NCBI GenBank assembly: GCA_905331475.1
Contig: CAJNYU010002006.1
Location: 1-64,000, forward strand
Length of the DNA stretch: 64,000 nt
Direction of reading: 5' to 3'
Source of the DNA: Rotaria socialis
Taxonomy: Eukaryota; Rotifera; Eurotatoria; Philodinida; Philodinidae
This document shows, piece after piece, positions 10,545-22,600 of the stretch (positions within the stretch are counted from its first letter, which is position 1; each line of letters opens with the position of its first letter). Under the pieces are notes generated by a model. It saw only the letters and a program-made list of their open reading frames with translations. It was not told the DNA's origin and did not search any database. A program made the position numbers and the translations under genes.

Positions 10545-12978
10545 CTAGTCATGGAGTTTCTGTTTTTGTCTGTACTCTGCCACAATAAGATCGGCTGCTC
10601 TTGCGGCCACTGCATAAACCAGGGATTGTGTATTGGCTGAGAATGACGATGGAGCTACGGATGCATCAATAATTCTCAAACGTTCAACTCCCCAAACTTT
10701 CATATCGGCCGGATTTACAACTGCTAATGGACCAGTTCCCATCTTACATGTGCCGATGTAGTGAAATCCTGTAGTAGCATTTCCACGAATCCATTCAATC
10801 AATTCATCACGAGTTTGATAATTGGCACCAGGCAAAACTTCACGAAAATTCCATTTTGCAAAACTGGGCTGAGAGAGAAGTTTTCTACTAAGCAAAATCG
10901 AGTTAATTACTCGATCAAAATCTGATTCTACACTTAGATAGGCAGGATCAATCGCAGGAGCTATCAATGGATTTAAATTCTCTATCTTAACTGTACCCGT
11001 TGACTTGCATTGTTGAATATTGGGTGATAAAACTAATGAGTTTTGCCAATCAGATGGCCACGAATTTCCAATCATATTTCCTGTGCTAAATAACATTTCG
11101 ATATTGGTTAAGCTACCGGTTCCATCGACATAAGGTACTTGTTGTGTTGTACTATTATCAACTGCAAATAGCACTGCACTTAGAAAAGAAGCAGGCGGGC
11201 TTTCTATTTCGACAAAATCAGTTGTATAAACCAAATTCACAACTACATCATCACGTAAGTTGATACCCACTCCTGGAAGATCTTTTACAACTTCGATACC
11301 CAACGATTTTAAATAAGTAGCATTGCCAATACCACTCAATTGTAGAAGTTTAGGCGTATTAATAGTTCCGGCACTGAGGATGAGTTCTTTTTCGACAGCA
11401 ACTGAATGTTTACATTGATACTCTTCGCTATATAGTTCGACATGATCAACGGTAGGAAGTGGATCGTTAGTAAAGTTGAAACCAATAACTTGTAGACCAG
11501 TAACCAGTTGTAAATTGGCTGGCTGTAATGCTTGAAGATATTTTTGATACGATGTAACTCGATTGTACATCGATTTTGCCTGTTGTGTCATATTCGTGCC
11601 AACGTCATTGATACTCATAACAAAATTTGCCATACCAAGCATATCTGGCCCATGATTATAAGACGGATTATAGGGAAATCCTGCTGTTCTTGCTGCTTGA
11701 AAAATGGCATCGACCAGTCCTTGGGTGTCATTAGCAGGATAAACAACTCTTAAAATTTCTTCAACTGCATCAAAATATGGTATTACTGTTTCAGAATTCC
11801 AGTTCACGACACCTTCATTCATTTCCCAAGCATCCATCCTAGAAATAGAATAAAGACACGAGCTGCAATTAGAACATGCATTATTTACATTGCAGTTTTG
11901 CTTTTATTTTTAGTGCTTCTCATTCGAACTTTGAGAAAGATCACTGATTCAAACATTTTAAAATAACTCATGTGAAGAAGACTTTATACACATCGTACAA
12001 AAAAAGAAACAAGTAATTCAAGCACATTCTGATTTTTAATAAGCTAAGTTTTCTCATAAAATCAAGTCTGCTAAAGTGATGAAGTAATAGATCTTGTATC
12101 ATCAGATAAATGCTAGATTAGACTCATGATAGATACTTCAATTAGTTCAAAACTTAAAAAATAACTTTTATTTCATTCTCACCACATTTTTATTAGGAAA
12201 AGCTGAGCTCGAATGAACAATTTATATTTTTAAATTTAAAACTCTGTTATATTGTTTCCTTGCAAGTAAAATATCAGATATCTAGATTATTTAAAAGAAA
12301 CCAAAAAGACATATTTGATACGATTAAATAAATCTTTACTAACTAATTGTTTTTTGAATTCTAGTTAAAAACAAGAAAGTGTAATCCAAATTGAAGTTTT
12401 ACAGTCATAGGTAAACAAAAATGGCAGTACTCATTTAGAAGACAGTTTTCTCTATGAAACATACGATGAAACCATAAAATTACTCGTTCTTATACTTACC
12501 ACCTTTGTCCTCCTCTAACATATCCCATCGCATTATGCATGGCACTGCCTCCTGTACCTTTTGCAAATCCAAGGTTAATGGTTCTATTATTCAATGCCGT
12601 TTGAGCTACGGTAGTAAAATGCCATTCTAAAGTGTCATTATGTACCACATTAAGCCATAGAGCCGGATCTGTTATGTTTTCATTATCATTGGATCCCGTT
12701 TGAATACCAGCTTCAACGAGCAATATCTTCATATCTAGTGCAGTAGCAAGCTTCGTACTGACAATAGAACCTGCAGCACCTGCACCAATCACAATCACGT
12801 CATAGCTCTCTTGTAGATGTGTATTCGATGCAGACCGCAGCGCCAAGGAACATATAGGTATATCGTGTCGGGCTGCATGTGAATATTCCAATCTAGAGCC
12901 ATGAACGTCGAAATGGATCAAAACATATACTAAAAAAATGTTGATCTGCATCCAAATATTTTCTACACATAGTCTCAT
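10545..12978 (-). CDS. GMC-family FAD oxidoreductase (glucose/choline dehydrogenase-like), secreted
   Basis: Two exons on the minus strand, 12978–12500 and 11838–10545, joined across a 661-bp GT–AG intron that splits a Trp codon. The protein is 590 aa, normal for the family. An N-terminal hydrophobic segment (about residues 10–27) suggests secretion. Residues about 59–70 hold the FAD-binding motif VIGAGAAGS followed by LLVEAG. TGGSAMHNAMGYVRG is the first GMC signature region and LSAGTINTPKLLQLSGIG is GMC signature 2. The C-terminal block GFHYIGTCKMG (catalytic His) through VWGVERLRIIDASVAP and ANTQSLVYAVAARAADLI (second catalytic position, Asn) is complete. Such enzymes oxidise alcohols or sugars using FAD; the substrate cannot be told from sequence. 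Closest in style to animal GMC dehydrogenases and bacterial choline dehydrogenases. The gene appears intact. Confidence 0.92.
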
Positions 12979-14311
12979 ACTATTGGCTTCAAATAAACAA
13001 TGATGATATTGTTTCCGATTAATTTATTAACCAACAACAATTCACTTGTGGTTTAAGTTATAACGCGGATAATTAATGTATTACCGAATATTTAAAAAAT
13101 AGATTTTATCGATAGAACACCGATAATAATTATCAATTAGCTTCTTGATAAGTGTTGTAAAGATTTACTCTACAAAGACTCTGCATATAATTATAACATA
13201 CGAAGCATGATTTTGCACTAGTATATGTCTTTTATTGCCTACATCACTCCTATTTGTTTGCTCACAGCTAGATAAGAGAATAAACGTTGCTCTGCCTATT
13301 TTTGATGTTCTACAGATGATTGTGCAGAAAAAAATGACTCATTTTGTTTTCGATAGGCACATAAACATTACGACTAAGGCCAGTTTCAAATTAAAATATT
13401 AACTGGCATCGCAGCGGCTCTCTCAAAAAAAATAGGAATTCCTGTATAGAATAGGTCTAAAATATATAGGATCGCCCTCAACTATATAGGAAAAATATAG
13501 GATCAAAAATCTATTCCAGAAAAAGATTTAGACACCGAAAAATCACTGCAACAGCATTGAAGGTGATAATGTGTTTTTTTTTGCACGTACATCTAATCAG
13601 CTAAATAAAAATATTATTGAATTTCGAAAAGTAATGGAGCAGCAAGATTTTCTTAAAACATAAAAAAAACTAATTTATGTTCGATTTATTTTCACTATTG
13701 GACATACATGCACTTTAGGATGTGGGTGAGTTTCTGAACAAAATACTCACACATTCACATTGACACCCACCCACCCACACTCCAATTATTTCAATGAGCT
13801 TTTGTTTTCCTATGTGTTACATAAAGTACATTTATTCACATTACGGCATTCAGAGTCTGTTTTGTTCAACCAGTGCGGGCGAAACTTCGTATATGGTAAC
13901 ATTAATTTGAACATGAGCAAAATCAGTAAAATCAATTTCAAAATTTTAATTTTAAAATAAAAGATGAAATCTAGAACCAGATAAGAATAGTATTGACAAA
14001 TGTAGAATGTAAATGTTAACAAATGTAGATGAACATGTCTATTATGAGATAATCTTTGATAATAGAAAGCAGCGTTTTATCCAGAATTTCTGGGTATGTT
14101 AAATCTCGGCGTCAGTGCATGGGACCTAGATNAGAAAGCAGTGTTTCATCTAGATGAACCAATAGGAAATAAGTGCCATACAAATTGTCACTGACAATAT
14201 TTAAATAATGTGTTGAACACTTATCAGTAGTTTTTTGAATTTTTTTAGAAGAATCTTCAAGTTTTTCAAAAAACAAATAGGAATATACGAAAAAATCTCA
14301 AAATATAGTCT
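12979..14311. other. Intergenic, element-rich
   Basis: Contains the 5' flank of the oxidoreductase, repeated TATAGGA motifs at about 13430–13510, a TGTGGG-type inverted pair (13719–13780), and a short duplication of a GAAAGCAGYGTTTYATC motif at about 14066 and 14134 next to the single N at 14132. No gene was seen. Confidence 0.5.
13719..13780. repeat. Second telomere-like inverted pair
   Basis: GATGTGGGTGAG (13719–13730) is followed by ACACCCACCCACCCACAC (13763–13780). As at 7447–7496, the G-rich strand comes first and its C-rich complement follows after a short loop. Confidence 0.5.
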
Positions 14312-14598
14312 CCCGGGTCGAACATTCCGGTCCCCGGATCCCGTAGAATACTCCAGGGAATACGCGTGAAAGTCGCCATATTCTGCAGGAAAACACGGGA
14401 AATCGCTGGAACATGGAAACAGTATTCCGGTCAAAAATACGGCTGGACTTTTCCGGCGAATTCCTGCCAAGTTCCGGTGTTTTCCGGCAGGAATTGATCG
14501 GAAATCACCGGAAAAATTTCCAACCGGAATACTGCTTCCACAAAATCAACGGAACTACTCGGAACCGGCCGTTTCCAGGCCGGACTGTTCGACCAGGG
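14312..14598. mobile_element. CCGG-rich MITE, copy 1 (287 bp)
   Basis: Starts CCCGGGTCGAACATTCCGG and ends CCGGACTGTTCGACCAGGG, so the ends are inverted repeats. It is flanked on both sides by the dinucleotide CT. The interior is unusually G+C-rich and full of CCGG and TTCCGG motifs, in strong contrast to the A+T-rich surroundings. No transposase is present, so it is non-autonomous. About 286 bp and clearly related to the copy at 15158–15443: for example both contain a CCGGAATACTGCTTYC motif and end in a (G/C)GGYCGTTTCC segment before the terminal repeat. Confidence 0.8.
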
Positions 14599-15157
14599 CT
14601 ATTATAGGATAAATTTTTAAAATATAGGAAATACAGGATATATAGGACTGCTACGAAGCCAGTTCATTATCGAAACATTTTTTCTAGTCATATGTTATAT
14701 AATATTGTAAGGAAAACATATTTAGGCCGCGTAAATATTCTTCGAATAACTATCGAGATATATTGAATTGCGTATATATCCTGGTAGGATAATGGACAAC
14801 AAAGTGTGGATCAGTATCAGCTATATATCTTTGCCAGTGTGTATATAATATTAACAAAAAATCCACACGATAAGTTTATTCTTGTCCAAAATGAGTTCTG
14901 TATGTTGTCTTTCAATACAACCGAATACAATCGTACGTGTTACAAAGCACAACGTTCTGCTAACTTAACTTGTTTAAAACTAAACAGAACCCAATACTCC
15001 TCTGATACTGCCCGCTATTTCACATAGAACGCGAGTTTTTATACTCGGGAGAAAATATAAATAGGAGAGAGCGAAACAGAGAGAAAGAGAGAAGAAGATA
15101 AATAGAGACACAAGGTATTGAGAGAGAAGGGAATACGGAGAAAGCAAAAGATAACTA
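14599..15157. other. Spacer between two MITE copies
   Basis: A+T-rich, with TATAGGA motifs at about 14603–14652 matching those at 13430–13510, and a purine-rich GAGAGA stretch at about 15060–15150. No gene was seen. Confidence 0.5.
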
Positions 15158-15443
15158 CCCAGGACGATGTTTCCGGCCTCCGGAAATGAGCAGATTTCAT
15201 TGGAACCGGCCAGAAACATACTGGAAACGCACCGGAACGTGCAGAAAAGCGCCGGATATCATCGGACCCTGGAAGCAGGATTCCGGGACGAAATTTTCCG
15301 GTGATTTCCGGCGGGAACCAACAGGAACTTGGCGGAATTTACAGGAAAAATCCGTAGATTTCCCGATCCGGAATACTGCTTTCGTGAAATCGCGGGAATG
15401 CGCGGGAACCGGTCGTTTCCCGGGCCGGTTGCTTCGACCTGGG
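15158..15443. mobile_element. CCGG-rich MITE, copy 2 (286 bp)
   Basis: Starts CCCAGGACGATGTTTCCGGCC and ends GTTGCTTCGACCTGGG. It is flanked on both sides by TA (15156–15157 and 15444–15445), as expected for a two-base target duplication. Same family as copy 1; the two differ at many positions, so they are not a recent duplication. Short open frames inside it arise only from its G+C content. Confidence 0.82.
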
Positions 15444-16226
15444 TAGAGAGAAAAGATACACAGAAAGATTACGTACTACTCAGTACGCGACTATGTGTTG
15501 TCAGATACAAGGATGTATATTAGTGATGTAAACTTAATTATGTCACTGCGATATGTTCATTCGTTCTATGATTTATAAGTGAATGCCCTGCGGTTTCTAT
15601 AACCCCCTATTTAATCTAATTCTTCACGAGAAACGTACTTCTTGGCGCAAATATTTAAAGAAGTAACATTAAGTTCAATCTGACAAGTACGTAGACACGT
15701 CACCAGAAAAATTGTAAGAGGGAGGGGGTAAGTCGTTAGTCAAAACTATCGTAGGCGGGGGGGGGGGGGGGGGGGGACGTTTTTNNNNNNNNNNNNNNNN
15801 NNNNNNNNNNNNNNNNNNNNNNNNNNNNNNNNNNNNNNNNNNNNNNNNNNNNNNNNNNNNNNNNNNNCCCCCCCCTTTCCCGGTTACGCCCCTACAAGTA
15901 TGTACAAAAGACCACCTGCTAAACGAATACCAATAATTCGAGTTTTGGATACCTTCCTTAAGAAGAAAAGAAAAAAGCGCCGTGAAAGACTACATAAATG
16001 TCGCACTTCTTATCACATTCAAAATCGACCAATCACCACGTATTTAACCAGGTGGAGTCGGTTAAGAATTGTTTTCGTGTCTGGAGCGAATAGAATATAA
16101 TCTATTCAGTATTGTTAATTTTAACTTAAAATGGATATGAAAGTAGCCGATAGAAATCTTTCATCAACGCAAACCAGTTAATAATTATTCCGCATAATCA
16201 AATTATGACAATTGTTTCGAATTTTT
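15444..16226. other. Intergenic with assembly gap
   Basis: Contains a homopolymer G run (15757–15776), 83 Ns (15785–15867) and a C run (15868–15875). The rest is A+T-rich. A basic 66-residue frame at 15900–16100 has no family likeness and is not called. Confidence 0.5.
15785..15867. other. Assembly gap (83 N) between poly-G and poly-C
   Basis: The gap is bordered by 20 G on the left and 8 C on the right. The right border continues TTTCCCGGTTACGCCCCTAC, and the left has GTAGGCGGGG, so the borders are partly complementary. An inverted-repeat element or a G-tract that sequencing could not cross probably caused the gap. Confidence 0.9.
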
Positions 16227-16338
16227 GGTTGAGATAAGCTACATACACTTCGTAACTACACGAGCGCTATCAAGAACATGAATTACGTTGGCACTGCTGC
16301 CAGTGTATGTGGAAATTGTAAGTAGCTTATCTCGACCT
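16227..16338. mobile_element. Short hAT-like MITE (112 bp) with 8-bp direct repeat flanks
   Basis: The ends are inverted repeats: GGTTGAGATAAGCTAC at the left and GTAGCTTATCTCGACC at the right. It is flanked by the direct repeat GAATTTTT on both sides (16219–16226 and 16339–16346), which fits the 8-bp target duplication of hAT transposons. No coding capacity. Confidence 0.65.
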
Positions 16339-16676
16339 GAATTTTTTTAGATATTTATTTATTTATCTGAATTCATGATGACTAACCTAATTTAGTAACG
16401 ATAAATATTCGTTTGTATTCTAACCAATCTTATTCTTTTTATATTCGTAGAGGATATAGTTTAGAAGCATGTTCTTCCGATGAAGTATTTAAATCAAAAA
16501 TTTTTAAAGTATCTCATAAAAGAAAAGAATATATATATATAGACATAGATAGATATACACGTATATATGTATAGAAGAATAATCATTATTGTGAATTTTT
16601 AAATAAAACCACACATGAACAAGAATTTTCATATAATTTTTTTCTAGAGTTTTGTCGCACTGTTCTTTGTTGATTC

Positions 16677-19600
16677 ATGGCATCGAAGTATGCTTCATTA
16701 AACGATGAAGATATTCGTTTGCCTTCAAATGATGTAAGACTACTAAAATTATTTAAAAAATTTGACTTGACAATCCTATCTAGCTTCATCTATGTTTAAA
16801 ATATCAGCAAAATCCCATGTCATGTCATACAAATGAATGTAAAAATCTTCATTTGTGCCATGATTATGTATTAAATAGCAAATGCTCAAAATTTGACTTC
16901 AATGGAAAATGTTCACATTCTCATTCATTGTTTACGATGCACAATCAATTCGTCCTTAAGAAAAGAAGGCCAGTATTGATAAACGATGAGGCAGCTTTCG
17001 ATAAAATAGCACAACTTCTACGATCGTCGAAATTCAAGTCCTCGGAAACAGTACCGTACAGAGTCAGACAAATTTCTATTCCATATGATAATCAACAAGC
17101 TGGTTTAACAAGTGCAGAAGTAAAATATATTTTATTTTAATTAGCCAATTATATCTTTGAACTAGATGCATAAAGTTCCATTGGAATCGGTAAAGAATAC
17201 CATCAGTGGAGGAGACCATTCGAATCTATTCGCTTATAATCGAATGCTCCTACCGTCATTTCCGAAAGATTCTTCATCTGTACTATGCAAAAGTGGATCA
17301 AGTCAAAGTACTTGCAGTTCATTACCTCAACAACGTACTTTCACTGATCAATCATCATTAGCAAAAGAAAAAAGCATGAGTCTTTCTCCACGTATTTCAT
17401 TATCAGGCGATTCAAGTTTTTCAACAGTTATCATGCCAATCCCAACGAACTTTTCTACACATCGAAAAGTTGAAATGACTAGCCATAGTGTGGATTTACT
17501 TGATGAAAGATTTGAACAGCCAAGGAAAACAACGCCAAACAGATTTTCAAAAGGTATTGCGTCGACATTTCTAGGCACCGATGAAGGTAATTATACTTTT
17601 AAATAATCTTCATATATTACTTTAAACAAACATTGATTAATGCAATCAATTCAACTTTCTACAGCTACACTATAATTTGAGTGCTTATTCGCTTTCAAAA
17701 AACAGAAAAAACACACTCAAGACGTTTCTGAAGTGGTTTACGGGTTTAAAATTTAGAATATGTCACACATCTAGATCTGCATATAATATAAGCAGCTTGA
17801 AAACAATCCTAGTCGAATATCTTCTAAGTAAGATCTTGCCTATAATGCACATGAACTAAAAGTTGATGCTGAATCTTAATCTGAAGTTCGATTTTGTCTA
17901 ATACTACAAGATGCTAAATTAGAATTTGATGAAATGTTTAAAACATTTAAAATCACTTTGATCATGAAGACTCTTCAATGCTGACCATATTTTCTCGAAC
18001 AATTCATCGTGATCTAGTTTTCAGGATTGATAAAACAATCTTTAGTTAATGTTAATAACTCAAGATCTTGCGTAAGAAAAGTCGAATTCTTATATCTTGA
18101 ATGTACTACATCAACCTGTACTCAATATCTAATTACAGATCTTGCTGCAAGATGACATGATGATCTTGTACACAAATTCCCCAAGATTTGACGTACAGGA
18201 TGTTCGCCTATGGAATGCTGTAACTTAGTTTATTACTACTTTGTAGTAGGAATTATCAATTCAATAGAACAAACTCGCGTACGAGCATAAGGATAACTTT
18301 TAATGACGATTTGAAACTTCATATAGTACACGTAGATCTTAAAGAAAAACGTTTTTTTCAACAATTGTAAGAGTATTTGATTTACTCTATTCTATAATAA
18401 AAAATATCAAATTAGACAGCGCTGATGAACTACATAAAAGATTAACTTTCATACTATTCGTGAACGTGTTTATAAGATCAACGTAAACATACTACAAACG
18501 AACTAATAACATATGCAGTAAAACTCTCCTCAGGATATCTATAAAAAAATGATTAGAATGTACGCGAGGCAAGAATTAGTCTCAATTCAAATCTCATAAA
18601 GCTCACTCTGTAACAAAAACTTCATAACTAAAAATAAAATGCTAATAAAAGTAATGTTGTATGGTACTTTATTAAACGTATTTTTATATAATTATGTTCA
18701 GCGCTATACTCTACAAACTTTCATGTTTTTATCATCGATTAAAACTTTTAAATTTCATATTTTAGTGAACGAAAAAGTTAATAATAGTCAACGAACTGTA
18801 CCACTAGCTACTCGGAATGAGAAGACAGGATTTAAATATTTTCATCTTCACGTAAAACATAATGATAAAGTACCAACTGCATCCAATCCAATAGATTCAA
18901 CGAAACGACTTACACAGACAAAATATGTTTTCGATAAATATGCAAAAGAACACGAAGTAAGGACTTCTTTAAATAAAATTTGATCTATCTCTAGATGTTG
19001 ATTCTTGATTCGTAATATACATCTTTTTTTTTTCAAATATTTATATTTCGTATTTTAGTTTGCGTACCTTTTTGGCCCGGGAAGATATATTCTAATGGAA
19101 CAGGAACGATATGAAATATTTGCATCTGGCTATTGTCAATGTAGAAATGACAATGAAGAAAAACAGATTTCAAAAGCAATAGATAAAATTTTGCGTAGCA
19201 GATTAAACGAAGATTCTGTATTTCTCAACAATGATGTCCTTAAACTGATGATTTCAACAAATGCAGTCGAAAGAATTTTAGAAACAAGTAATGCTAATTT
19301 GATTTCAATCCAATAATTTATTGAATAGATGCAGATCAAATGTATTATGCTATAGCATCTACACCACTAACACTCATACGTAAGTCAACTAAAATTCTAA
19401 GTTGATAATCAGTTTAAAAAAAGGAATGAATCAATTTTTGATCTTGCGTCGATTTATTTCATGTAAGTATACATGCTAGGCTAGACAAACCATGTATTCA
19501 ATGCATTTATGAACGTCTATAGCGAAATGTCCGATATCGTGACAATGCAATCAATGATAAAAATTTGGTGCCTTGTTCAAAAAATATAAATGTTGATAAA

Positions 19601-22600
19601 GATATATCCACTTTTAAATATATTGATTGGAAGAACAGTTCACTTTTTAATTGATTTTTAACTGTTATTAACGAATGAAAACTAATAAATTTACTGTTTT
19701 TTCAGTAGATATAGAGATAATTTATCCAGCAAGAAATCATCCGAGTCGACCAATACCAGCAGCAACGAGTAATGTGAGTGAACTGTTGCGTTTGTCTTGT
19801 ACTTATGATGTATTTGACAAAACCAACTAACTGCAGTATTAAAAAATTTATATTATATATAGATTCTGCTTCAGACATATCGACTGCAGTAGCTAAGATA
19901 TCTGGATTCTGTATTGTTTCAGTCTATAAACAAGACGCTACTTCATCATTCCTGAACATATTTAATAATAATGAAATTTTGATAGAAACGTTTTTTTTTA
20001 TTGAGTGTCAAAGTAACATTAGATCAAACAATTACCTAAGGCGTTCATTTGCAGTCATGGAAACTATTCATCAAATTTTTTCTGTGCTTTTCTTTATTTA
20101 ACGGAACTTCTGAACTTGTTTTATAGCATCACAAGACGATTTGATTTTATCAAATCAAAGAACCAAAAATCATATAAATCCACAAAATTACTTGATCGAA
20201 AATGTGATGTACTTATTTCTGGGATAACAATTTTTTTTTTGTAAAACCTAATGTGTTTCAATAGGAAATGTGAAGATCTACACCCGAAGTAATATTCGAT
20301 CTGATGTTCCCAATAAAAACAGTTGTTATCGGCAACTTATTATAATAATATTAGTTAAAGACTCATCAAATATAGAACTATTTTAATAATATCTTATATG
20401 AGAATACCAGTTTTTAGTCTTAGTTTGCTTAAAGACTAAAACTCAATCCTAGAAATATTTTAATTCGACAATTTACAAAAGAAATACAAATCAACCAGAC
20501 TATACTATTATATTTCACTTAGATTCTGTCTTCAAGAACACAAATTGAACGAGATAAACTTTATTCGGTTTGTTTAAGTTTTCTTTCATTTGATAATTTA
20601 TGAATAATAAAATAATAGCGAACGGCAGAAAGAAAACCACTATATATACAAAGTACTAATTCAACAATCGATGTAATCTCCGGTGATATTACTCAAATTG
20701 AGGTAAAATATTTTTATATAGTGACTCGGTAAATAAAAACGATGACATGTATTCGGTAGACCGATATGATTGTGTGCGTTACTACTTCGGCCACTCTATT
20801 AAGACATGTTCTAACGCAAGCTGGATCATCCATAGAATCACAATTTCTTAAAGTTGGAAATTCAACAAACGATATTATTCTCAATGGAGGTTCGACTAAA
20901 GCACGACACATTCTTTTCTTGCCATGGTATCAAGAAGTTCAAGCATTGCAGATCTCTAAAGCACACGAGGTTTTTCCATTGATATTGCTCAGAATGAAGA
21001 AATTTCTATGTTCTTATTATTAATTAGTCTTTATCAAAATTAGTTATACGATGTCTTCAGTATGCACATGAACAAAAACTGAAATCAATTGCTTTTCCAC
21101 CTGTAATTAAATATTGTGATTTTTGCTTTATTTATAACACTTTGTTGCTATTTAAGATTGGAACTGGAAAGATTGGACTTGATCCCAATAAAGTTTGCGA
21201 ATTCATGATAATGGCAGCCAATAAATATTTACAGCAACATAAATTAGATGTAATGTTTGTTATTTATTCATCGCAAGAGTTGAAGCATAATCAACAAACT
21301 TATCAAGTAAATGCATTGAATCAAGATATTGTCAGAATCGTTTTTTTTTTCGGTTGCATAGATATTTCGTGATTATTTGGATACTCTTTGCCTAGAAGTT
21401 CAGCAGCAAAAGGTTAAAATACCATTGTCGAATGATGTTTTACAGCCGACATCCATTGGAAATCCAAGGAGTCAATCGATCCAGCGAACTGTGAAATGTA
21501 AGCAGATTTGTTGGTTATATCTTGCATACGTTTTAAACTAGTGATAGTTTCAGAGAGAGAGAGAGAGAGACGACTTAACCGATCGAGCCTTTCTTATACG
21601 AACTAGATGTCCATGATATAAATAACGACCTAACAAATCTGTTAACATATATGATAAGAATGTGAACTCATGCCTCTCCATAGCACGTGACAGATTTTCA
21701 TCATAATCAATTCAAAAACTATATGCTTATGAACATCTCGTTACAACATATATACATATATATACGTTGTTACTGCACTTGGCACGAATTAAATTTAAAA
21801 AATATAATGACAGAATATGTCCTGAAATGAGTTGCATTCATCCAATATCTTATGATCACAAACAGCAATGAAACCGTGTTGTGTAGCTGAATTCAAAAAA
21901 GATTGTTTTAGGAGTGTTTCTTTGCTGAAAAGGCGATTCTAAACATTTATTAAAATCCTAAACTAGCTGCTGAGAAAAATGAGTTTTGATCATGAAGATC
22001 ACTATCGACACACTGTAAAAAAATATTATTTGTACAATGTTCAGTATAATCTTCGAAAAACATTAAATTCTTAGCTATACATGAATCATTGTAATAAATT
22101 TAGTGGATTAATAATTTCGATGATGTTGCGTAGGGTTCACGTATTCATTGTAATCTATCATAAACGTTTGTTGTAGAATCGTTTAACGAAAATATACATC
22201 ATCTATCATATTCTTAATAATAAGAATGAAAAGTTTATCTTTAGACAAACAAATAAGAATGGTTTCCGAATTGTCAAATATAGATGACCAACGTAGACGA
22301 TTGGAGAAAGCACTAAGAGAATTAATCTGCGAAAAAACATACGACCTGTGTTTAGTTCGAAGGCATTTCATCGATCAAGTATTTTATTTATTCAAATCTT
22401 TATAACTAATTTCTGTCACTCGTATTGAAAAGGTTGAAATATTAATTGATATTTGCTTGGCGTATCATGTATTACCTCATGTGGATTTTTCTAAAAATGA
22501 ATTAAGACTTTTTGGAGATCATGACTCATGTACACAATGTTATGCTAATCTTCGACCAGAATCATCGATTTTTAAATACTATATCTATAGAAATGGAAAA

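Noticed and set aside
13430-14652. TATAGGA motifs on both sides of the first MITE considered as ends of one larger element
   Set aside because: The motifs are short, A+T-rich and in the same orientation; boundaries cannot be shown.
14201-15523. Several 60–90 codon frames on both strands
   Set aside because: They coincide with the G+C-rich MITEs, where stop codons are rare by composition, and match each other because the elements are related.
15900-16100. 66-residue basic frame beside the assembly gap
   Set aside because: No motif, no splice context, and adjacent to low-quality sequence.
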